Positions 1 to 5,199 of a DNA stretch of 13,171 bases are shown in pieces. This stretch comes from Leptolyngbyaceae cyanobacterium M65_K2018_010 (lineage in GTDB: Bacteria > Cyanobacteriota > Cyanobacteriia > Phormidesmidales > Phormidesmidaceae). The stretch lies in NCBI GenBank assembly GCA_015295885.1, contig DVEE01000359.1, forward strand, positions 1 to 13,171. The letters are read 5' to 3'. The notes below the pieces were generated by a model, which was not told where the DNA came from, searched no databases, and saw nothing but the letters and a program-made list of their open reading frames with translations. Every line of letters begins with the position of its first letter. Position 1 is the first letter of the stretch. The translations under genes and the position numbers were made by a program.

Positions 1-423
1 ATCGCTAGCCTGCAGTCGTTGCCGCCCGGTGCCCCCCATGGGTTGGTGAATCATAATGCGGGAATGGGGTAGGGCCAGCCGTTTACCGGGACTGCCCGCC
101 GCCAGCAAAAAGGCTCCCATAGAAGCCGCTAGACCTAAGCAAATGGTAACCACATCGGACTTGATGTACTGCATAGTGTCGTAGATAGCCATGCCCGCGG
201 TGACCGAGCCGCCGGGGGAGGTGATGTAGAGGCAGATGGGCTTGGTGTTGTCGTCAGAATCGAGATACAGCATGGCCGCCACGATGGAGTTGGCCAGAGT
301 ATCGGTGACTTCCTGCCCCAGAAAAATGATGCGCTCCTGGTTCAGGCGAGTGTAAATGTCAATCCACTGGGTGTACTGGCTACCTGGAAGCCGATAGGGA
401 ACCTTAGGAGTACCGATGGGCAT
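1..423 (-). CDS. clpP: ATP-dependent Clp protease proteolytic subunit ClpP (ClpP3-type), 3' end outside window
   Basis: This is a serine peptidase subunit of the cytosolic Clp protease, which degrades proteins unfolded by a Clp/Hsp100 ATPase. The 141 visible residues start at ATG 423 (MPIGTPKVPYRL) and run off the left edge. The active-site serine is S101 in LAASMGAF and the catalytic histidine is H126 in RIMIHQP; the aspartate would lie beyond the edge. The oxyanion/handle segment YITSPGGSV is intact, so the visible part is that of an active ClpP. It lies 68 bp downstream of clpR on the same strand, the clpR-clpP3 arrangement known from Synechocystis and Synechococcus, where the two form a mixed ClpP3/R core that works with ClpC. 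The ribosome site is weak (AAGG about 12 bp upstream). The paralogue assignment (ClpP3) rests mainly on this pairing. Confidence 0.93.
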   Translation of the reverse strand, partial: MPIGTPKVPYRLPGSQYTQWIDIYTRLNQERIIFLGQEVTDTLANSIVAAMLYLDSDDNTKPICLYITSPGGSVTAGMAIYDTMQYIKSDVVTICLGLAASMGAFLLAAGSPGKRLALPHSRIMIHQPMGGTGRQRLQASD

Positions 424-491
424 AGTGCTTGTTCAACCTTCTAAACGAGTAAAAACTGAGGGATCGTCAACTAGCGGAGTAATCAATCACT

Positions 492-1181
492 TTAACTGGC
501 TACACCAACGGGAACCTTGGGCAGTTCTTTACGGCTTTCCAGCACCCGATCGATAATGCCGTACTCCTTAGCCTCTTGGGGATTCATGTAAAACATCCGG
601 TCAGAGTCGCGGCTGACCTCTTCCAGGGTTTTGCCAGTGTTCTTAGCCAGGATTTCCATCATGGAACGCTTGTTATCAATCACTTCCCTGGCCCGGATCT
701 CAATGTCGGTGGCCTGCCCTTGGGCGCCGCTGCGGGGCTGGTTAAGCACAATGCGAGCGTGGGGCAAACTAGCTCGAAAACCCTTGGTGCCCGCGGACAG
801 GATGACCGCCGCTGACCCCATGGCTTGGCCAATGCAGATGGTGTGAACCGGAGGCTTGATGTAATTGATGGTGTCACAGATGGCAAAGGCCTCGGTATCG
901 TACCCGATCATATTGCCGTCGTACCAGGAGGTACCCGTGGAGTTGATATAGAAGTAAATGGGCTTGTCGGGATCATCAAACTGCAGGTAAAGCAACTGGG
1001 CAATAATTAGCTCGGTGACGTCAATGCCGACCTGTTGCTTAATGTCGTCTCCCGAAAACAGCGGCAGCCCTAGGTAGACGATCCGCTCCTTCAGCAGTAG
1101 GGAGGGCAGATCTGGGGGGGGCGTGCGATACATCGCATCGCCATAGTAGGGTGCTTGCACAGCTTTAATTTCTAAACTCAT
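492..1181 (-). CDS. clpR: ClpR, catalytically inactive Clp protease subunit
   Basis: This is a 229-residue ClpP paralogue that forms part of the mixed Clp proteolytic core of cyanobacteria and plastids but cannot cleave peptides. The ClpP fold is clear (ERIVYLGLPL, YIN-TGTS, CIGQAMGSAAVILSAG, EAKEYGIIDRVLE). All three catalytic positions are changed relative to the neighbouring ClpP: the serine position is G122 (AMGSA in place of AASMG), the histidine is N147 (RIVLNQP) and the aspartate is M196 (DSDRMFYM). It also has an insertion of about nine residues after the TGTS segment (WYDGNMIGYDTEA), as is usual for ClpR. The ATG at 1181 is preceded by GCAGG with about 8-9 nt spacing. It is the first gene of the clpR-clpP unit and is divergent from the glutaredoxin-murE genes. 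The catalytic changes are family traits, not decay. Confidence 0.95.
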   Translation of the reverse strand: MSLEIKAVQAPYYGDAMYRTPPPDLPSLLLKERIVYLGLPLFSGDDIKQQVGIDVTELIIAQLLYLQFDDPDKPIYFYINSTGTSWYDGNMIGYDTEAFAICDTINYIKPPVHTICIGQAMGSAAVILSAGTKGFRASLPHARIVLNQPRSGAQGQATDIEIRAREVIDNKRSMMEILAKNTGKTLEEVSRDSDRMFYMNPQEAKEYGIIDRVLESRKELPKVPVGVAS

Positions 1182-1209
1182 AGACCAAACCTGCCCGAAT
1201 AAGGCTTTT

Positions 1210-1242
1210 TTACAGTGTAACGTGGGAATGAATCGGGTTCTA
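1210..1242 (-). promoter_or_regulatory. candidate clpR promoter with palindrome over the -10
   Basis: Read on the minus strand, TAGAAC (1242-1237), a 17-nt spacer and TACACT (1219-1214) could form a sigma70-type promoter about 35 nt upstream of clpR. The -10 lies inside the perfect inverted repeat TTACA-C-TGTAA (1210-1220), which could be an operator half-site pair. The -35 matches only three of six consensus positions, so this is a tentative call. The rest of the 177-bp divergent gap holds a G-rich stretch and a short AGGCC/GGCCT hairpin near 1279-1292. Confidence 0.3.
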
Positions 1243-1358
1243 CTGGGCGTTAGACGGATATCCCCACCTAGGTTGAGTTAGGCCGGCGGGCCTGGAGGGG
1301 CTGGACGGGGAGGCTTTGCCTGGATAGCTCCCTTTGCTCAAAAGCTGGACTGTAAGCG

Positions 1359-1643
1359 ATGAAGTTGGTGTTGTACAGTAAGCCGGGTTGTCATCTCTGT
1401 GAGGGTCTAGAGGAAAAGCTGGTCGCCGCCAGCCACTTGCCCTTTGAGTTGGAAGTCCGGGACATTACCAGTCGCGAGGATTGGTTTCAACGCTACCAGT
1501 ATGAGATCCCGGTCTTGTGCCAGGTCCATCCAACCGAGGCCGGGCCTGTGGAAACTCCCCTGCCGCGGTTGTCTCCCCGCGCTTCCCAGGCCAGGGTGGA
1601 GCAATGGATACAGACCTATCTGGGGCAGAGTAAGGCAGAATAG
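1359..1643 (+). CDS. glutaredoxin-like (thioredoxin-fold) protein with CxxC motif
   Basis: This is a 94-residue cytosolic protein of the small glutaredoxin-like group (DUF836/Glutaredoxin-2 type). It opens with beta-strand MKLVLYSKPG followed by the redox motif C11-H-L-C14. The expected cis-proline follows in YEIPVL (P51). A third cysteine (C54) lies just after it, and the C-terminal helix ends ARVEQWIQTYL. Such proteins carry out thiol-disulphide exchange; the partner cannot be told from sequence. The ATG at 1359 is the first in frame, with only a weak AAG-type ribosome site. Its stop lies 31 bp upstream of the murE start on the same strand, so the two are probably co-transcribed. A PF05768-type domain hit would confirm the family; a role in wall synthesis is not implied by the sequence. 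Confidence 0.8.
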   Translation: MKLVLYSKPGCHLCEGLEEKLVAASHLPFELEVRDITSREDWFQRYQYEIPVLCQVHPTEAGPVETPLPRLSPRASQARVEQWIQTYLGQSKAE

Positions 1644-1674
1644 GGCCAATTTCATCCTGTGAGGAGTTGTTGAC

Positions 1675-3174
1675 ATGAAACTGCACCAACTGTTGGAAAG
1701 TTTGCCCGAGGGGTTAATCCTGCCGGGGTTTAGACTCCCCACGGACCAGGACGATCAGCAGGTAAAGGGGCTCTGTACCAATTCCCATGCCTGCCAGCCC
1801 GGTGATGTGTTTATCGGTATGCCCGGCACCCGGGTCGATGGCGGTGAGTTTTGGCCCAGTGCCCTAGAGGCGGGGGCGATCGCAGCCTTAGTCTCCCCCC
1901 AAGCTCTACAGAATCGCCCGGTGGAGGGGGCCGCCTGCGTGGTGCCGCTGACCGATATGGCTTGGGCCTGTGCCGCCGTGGCGGGGTGTTACCCAGCCCG
2001 GCAGATGAGTCTGGTGGGGGTGACTGGTACCAATGGCAAAACAACGACCACCCACCTGATTGAGCATTTACTGTTAGCTGCTCAGCACCCCACCGCCCTC
2101 CTGGGTACCCTCTATAGCCGTTGGCCTGGGCATCAACAAACAGCCCTTTACACTACTCCCTTTGCGGTGGAACTGCAGGCCGAACTGGCCGCTGCCCAGA
2201 CCGCCGGTTGCCGCTATGCGGTTTTAGAGGTCAGTTCCCACGCTCTGGCTCAGAAGCGGGTGTGGGGTTGTCCCTTTGAGGTGGCTGTGTTTACGAATCT
2301 GACCCAGGATCACCTGGACTACCACCGGGATATGGAGGATTACTTCAACGCTAAGGCCTTGCTCTTTAGCGATAGCTACCTGACTGGTCGGGCGATCGTG
2401 AATGGGGATACGGCCTACGGGCCACGACTGGTGCAGCAATTACCTCCAGATCGATGCTGGACCTACAGCACTCAAAATCCCCAGGCGGATTTATTTACTG
2501 GGGATTTAAGCTACCAGGCCCATGGCGTGACCGGCACCTTGATCACCCCGGCGGGACAGGTGGCCTTTTTCTCTCCCCTGGTGGGGCAGTTTAACCTGGA
2601 AAACCTGCTGGCAGCGGTAGGGGCTGCTCTCCATTTGGGCCTCTCCCTGGAAACTATAGCCGCCGCTCTACCTGAGTTTAAGGGGGTGCCCGGTCGCATG
2701 GAGCAGGTCCAGGTAGCACCGCACCAGGACATTAGCGTGATTGTGGACTACGCCCACACCCCCGATAGTTTGAAAAATTCCCTGCAGGCGGCCCGTCCCT
2801 TTGTGCCGGGTCGCTTGATTTGTGTGTTTGGTTGCGGCGGCGATCGCGATCGCAGCAAACGGCCCCAAATGGGTCGCATTGCCTACGACCTAGCCGATGT
2901 GGTGGTGGTAACCTCCGATAACCCTCGCACCGAGGATCCGGAACGGATTTTGGAGGACATTGTGGAGGGTATACCGGCGGCCCTGGGGCCAGAGTCGGTG
3001 GTGGGGGACCGGGCCACGGCGATCGCAACTGCCATTGCCATGGCTCAACCGGGGGACGGCATCCTAATTGCCGGTAAGGGCCATGAAGATTACCAGATTC
3101 TGGGTACCGAGAAAATTCATTTCGATGATCGCGAACAGGCCCGCCAGTTCTTGGAGAAACGGTATTTACGGTGA
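1675..3174 (+). CDS. murE: MurE, UDP-N-acetylmuramoyl-L-alanyl-D-glutamate--2,6-diaminopimelate ligase
   Basis: This is a cytosolic Mur ligase that adds meso-diaminopimelate to UDP-MurNAc-L-Ala-D-Glu using ATP, the third amino-acid addition step of peptidoglycan precursor synthesis. The 499 residues match the usual MurE length. The N-terminal UDP-binding domain (about 1-105) contains CTNSHACQPGDVF. The central ATPase domain has the P-loop GTNGKTT at 118-124, followed by YTTPFAVELQ and LEVSSHAL. The C-terminal ligand-binding domain begins near DYAHTPDSL (358-366). The signature DNPR at 415-418 (TSDNPRTEDP) indicates diaminopimelate rather than lysine as substrate, as expected for a Gram-negative-type wall. 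Start ATG 1675 has a good ribosome site (GAGGAG, about 8 nt upstream). It follows the glutaredoxin-like gene by 31 bp and is followed by a candidate terminator. Confidence 0.97.
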   Translation: MKLHQLLESLPEGLILPGFRLPTDQDDQQVKGLCTNSHACQPGDVFIGMPGTRVDGGEFWPSALEAGAIAALVSPQALQNRPVEGAACVVPLTDMAWACAAVAGCYPARQMSLVGVTGTNGKTTTTHLIEHLLLAAQHPTALLGTLYSRWPGHQQTALYTTPFAVELQAELAAAQTAGCRYAVLEVSSHALAQKRVWGCPFEVAVFTNLTQDHLDYHRDMEDYFNAKALLFSDSYLTGRAIVNGDTAYGPRLVQQLPPDRCWTYSTQNPQADLFTGDLSYQAHGVTGTLITPAGQVAFFSPLVGQFNLENLLAAVGAALHLGLSLETIAAALPEFKGVPGRMEQVQVAPHQDISVIVDYAHTPDSLKNSLQAARPFVPGRLICVFGCGGDRDRSKRPQMGRIAYDLADVVVVTSDNPRTEDPERILEDIVEGIPAALGPESVVGDRATAIATAIAMAQPGDGILIAGKGHEDYQILGTEKIHFDDREQARQFLEKRYLR

Positions 3175-3242
3175 CATTTCCGGCTGACAGGGGCTGAAAT
3201 ATGTGAATTCACGCAACATTAGGTTTTTATTTAGATGTGTTG

Positions 3243-3269
3243 CAATACCCTGGTAGGTATTGATTTTTA
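3243..3269 (+). terminator. candidate terminator or operator hairpin after murE
   Basis: A perfect 7-bp inverted repeat, CAATACC (3243-3249) and GGTATTG (3256-3262), has a 6-nt loop and is followed directly by ATTTTTA. It lies about 70 nt beyond the murE stop and about 50 nt before the kinase-like gene. This fits a modest rho-independent terminator ending the glutaredoxin-murE unit. The stem is short and only moderately GC, so an operator or 5' leader hairpin of the next gene is also possible. Confidence 0.45.
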
Positions 3270-3315
3270 GCCTAGCCTTACCCAACCCAGCCCTAGCCCC
3301 GGTTTTGGGAACATC

Positions 3316-4803
3316 ATGGAGCATCTCTACCCATCCCCCCCATCGCTGCAGCAGTACCTGCGGAACTCTTTGGCTGAGCCCGAATATATTCAGGTCACAA
3401 CGAAGGGCTTTAAAGAAATCCTGCGGTCTACCGTCGAGTTTTTGGAAACCTACCAGATTCAGGCTAACTTGTTCGTAAAATTGCCCAGCGGTGCCACCTG
3501 GCAGGGGGATATTTGCCGCTATGGTCAAACCTTAGAGGCCGAGTATCGGGTGGTTTGTTTTGTTCGGCCTGGGGCTCCTCCGCCCAGTCCAGAAACCTCT
3601 GGGCAGCAACTCTTGTTATCCTTACCCGATGACCAGACCTGGCGGGGGGATTATTTTTTGATTGTGCAGGGGGCTGCCTTTGCGGCACTATTGGTAGCCC
3701 ATCGCCCTCCAGCTTTGGCCGCCGACGGGCCACCCCCTGAGGTGGATCGATCCCTAGAGACGGGTGACCCGGGCCCAGGTTTGGGGCAGAACGGCGATCG
3801 CATTCAGTCAACCCAGGCATTATCGGTGTGTTGCTCGATTCACCCGGGCCTGGTGGCGAATGTGATGGGGGCCATTCGGCAGCAGGTGTTGGCGGTGGCC
3901 AGTGCCGATGGCTCCGCCGCCGTGACCGATCTGCTCAACCACTGGTCCACCTACTGTCCACCCGTGGATAGCAGCTCGCCTACCTTTTTGGCCCTGGTGG
4001 ATCGGTGGATCCGTTGGCAGTTCCGGACCCAGGAGCTACTCCGTCAGTCGGTGTCCACCTATCGGCGCCAGGCCTCTGGCCTGTCTAGCCTGTCCTCTCA
4101 AAACGAGGTCCTAATCAAGACCCTGCGGCTTAAGGACGAGTTCCTCAATACGATTGGCCAGGAATTGCGCACTCCCCTTACCACGATCAAAACCGCCCTA
4201 ACTCTGCTGGACTCGTCTCAGGTCAAACCTGGCCAGCGGCAGCGCTACATGGACATGATTAGCCATGAGTGCGATCGCCAGAGTGCCCTGATTAGCGGTG
4301 TGCTCAACTTGCTGCAGATGGAAACCGATGTCAGTAAAACCCCCTTGGCGGCGGTTAACCTGGCGGAGGTCGTGCCACCGGTGGTGAGCACCTACCAACC
4401 CTTAGCCGCAGAACGGGGCATTATGCTGGCCTACACCATTCCCAGTCAGTTACCCCCCGTCACCTGTCCAGACAGTTGGTTGCGGCAAATCATGATTCAT
4501 CTGCTCAACAACAGCCTTAAGTACACGGCCAGTGGTGGTGAAGTTTGGGTTACCGCCCAGGCTGGGGAGGATGGCGTGGAAATTGATGTGCGGGATACGG
4601 GGTCGGGTATTGCGGCCAGTGACCTACCCAACATTTTTAACTACTTCTATCGGGGTCGTAACCTGCCCGCTCAGATGACTGAAGGGGCGGGCTTAGGGCT
4701 CTCGATCGTGCAGCAACTGCTGATGTTCTGCGGCGGGGCGATCGAGGTCAAAAGTCAACCGGGCCAAGGCACAATAGCCACTGTAAAACTGCCGCTGCAC
4801 TAA
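3316..4803 (+). CDS. soluble histidine-kinase-like protein with H-box His replaced by Gln
   Basis: This is a 495-residue protein with two-component sensor kinase architecture and no membrane segment or signal peptide. Residues 1-130 form an N-terminal sensory-type domain I do not recognise (LQQYLRNSLAEPEYIQV...). A Pro/Gly-rich linker spans about 132-170. A helical region (about 175-270) leads into a HisKA-type dimerisation domain (about 275-345), then a HATPase domain to the C-terminus. The ATPase boxes are intact: N box HLLNNSLKY (N398/N399), G1 DTGSGI from D427, F box IFNYFYRG and G2 GAGLGL at 457-462. The H box reads NTIGQELRTPL, so the phospho-accepting histidine is Q282 (codon CAG). The protein should bind ATP but cannot autophosphorylate in the normal way; it may be an allosteric partner or use another residue. 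No response regulator gene is adjacent. The ATG at 3316 has GGGA 5 nt upstream. psb34 follows 98 bp later. Confidence 0.85.
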   Translation: MEHLYPSPPSLQQYLRNSLAEPEYIQVTTKGFKEILRSTVEFLETYQIQANLFVKLPSGATWQGDICRYGQTLEAEYRVVCFVRPGAPPPSPETSGQQLLLSLPDDQTWRGDYFLIVQGAAFAALLVAHRPPALAADGPPPEVDRSLETGDPGPGLGQNGDRIQSTQALSVCCSIHPGLVANVMGAIRQQVLAVASADGSAAVTDLLNHWSTYCPPVDSSSPTFLALVDRWIRWQFRTQELLRQSVSTYRRQASGLSSLSSQNEVLIKTLRLKDEFLNTIGQELRTPLTTIKTALTLLDSSQVKPGQRQRYMDMISHECDRQSALISGVLNLLQMETDVSKTPLAAVNLAEVVPPVVSTYQPLAAERGIMLAYTIPSQLPPVTCPDSWLRQIMIHLLNNSLKYTASGGEVWVTAQAGEDGVEIDVRDTGSGIAASDLPNIFNYFYRGRNLPAQMTEGAGLGLSIVQQLLMFCGGAIEVKSQPGQGTIATVKLPLH

Positions 4804-4815
4804 GGCTAAAGGGGA

Positions 4816-4850
4816 TGGTCCGTTGACCAGGCAGGGCCCTTCTCTCTAAA
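4816..4850 (+). promoter_or_regulatory. psb34: candidate psb34 promoter with overlapping inverted repeat
   Basis: TTGACC (4823-4828), a 16-nt spacer and TCTAAA (4845-4850) resemble a sigma70-type promoter, giving a psb34 leader of about 45 nt. The -35 is embedded in the inverted repeat TGGTC-CGTT-GACCA (4816-4829), which begins 12 bp after the kinase-like gene's stop. The repeat could be an operator; it lacks a T-tract, so it is a poor terminator. A perfect palindrome TTCGCGAA (4853-4860) sits just after the -10. No HLR1-like direct repeat was seen. Confidence 0.4.
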
Positions 4851-4901
4851 CTTTCGCGAACCTTTGCTAAGGTAATGAAAGTTTTCAGAGGATTTATACC
4901 T

Positions 4902-5081
4902 ATGCCCTATACCACCGAAGACGGCGGTCGCCTCAATAACTTTGCCAACGAGCCCAAAATGTATCAAGCTGAGCCGCCCACCACCGCGGAAAAGCGTAAC
5001 TACCTGATTCTGGGGGCCTTAGCTCTGGCCCTGGTGGCCGGTCTTTGTGTGGTCGCCTTCTCGGTTTCCCAGGCGGGTTGA
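4902..5081 (+). CDS. psb34: Psb34 (Ssl1498 family), photosystem II assembly protein
   Basis: This is a 59-residue single-pass thylakoid protein. The N-terminus MPYTTEDGGRLNNFANEPKM, then YQAEPP, is the hallmark of the cyanobacterial Ssl1498/Psb34 family. It is followed by a short basic stretch (TAEKRN) and one hydrophobic helix (YLILGALALALVAGLCVVAF). Psb34 is known as a Hlip-like small protein that binds CP47-side photosystem II assembly intermediates. The start at 4902 is preferred over an in-frame ATG at 4875 because AGAGGA (4887-4892) lies 9 nt upstream and the family begins at this methionine; the nine extra residues of the longer reading have no ribosome site. It lies between the kinase-like gene and the helicase-like gene, both on the same strand, with its own candidate promoter upstream. 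Confidence 0.88.
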   Translation: MPYTTEDGGRLNNFANEPKMYQAEPPTTAEKRNYLILGALALALVAGLCVVAFSVSQAG

Positions 5082-5199
5082 CAACCTCCCCTCAGGCCGG
5101 CTCCAGTGCGGTGCCGCCGATCGGCAGTTCGCCTGGGTTTCAGGGTGATCTGGGGCACTCCCCATCCACCTCAGCCACCCTGCGGCAGGATAGAACTGG

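Noticed and set aside
492..1181. Possible reading of clpR as a decayed clpP
   Set aside because: All ClpR-specific changes and the family insertion are present with an intact frame; loss of the triad is normal for ClpR.
1284..1314. G-rich stretch upstream of the glutaredoxin gene as a G-quadruplex
   Set aside because: Only three runs of three or more G are present within range, so it does not meet the standard pattern.
4258..4275. His in ISHECDRQ of the kinase-like protein as a substitute phospho-acceptor
   Set aside because: It lies in the second helix of the dimerisation domain, not in the H box; nothing in the sequence supports its use.
4875..4901. Upstream in-frame ATG of psb34 adding nine residues
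   Set aside because: It has no properly spaced ribosome site, while ATG 4902 has AGAGGA 9 nt upstream and matches the family N-terminus.
5078..5083. Perfect TTGACA at the end of psb34, inside a GGTTG-A-CAACC palindrome
   Set aside because: No acceptable -10 lies 15-19 nt downstream, so I do not call a promoter for the helicase-like gene.
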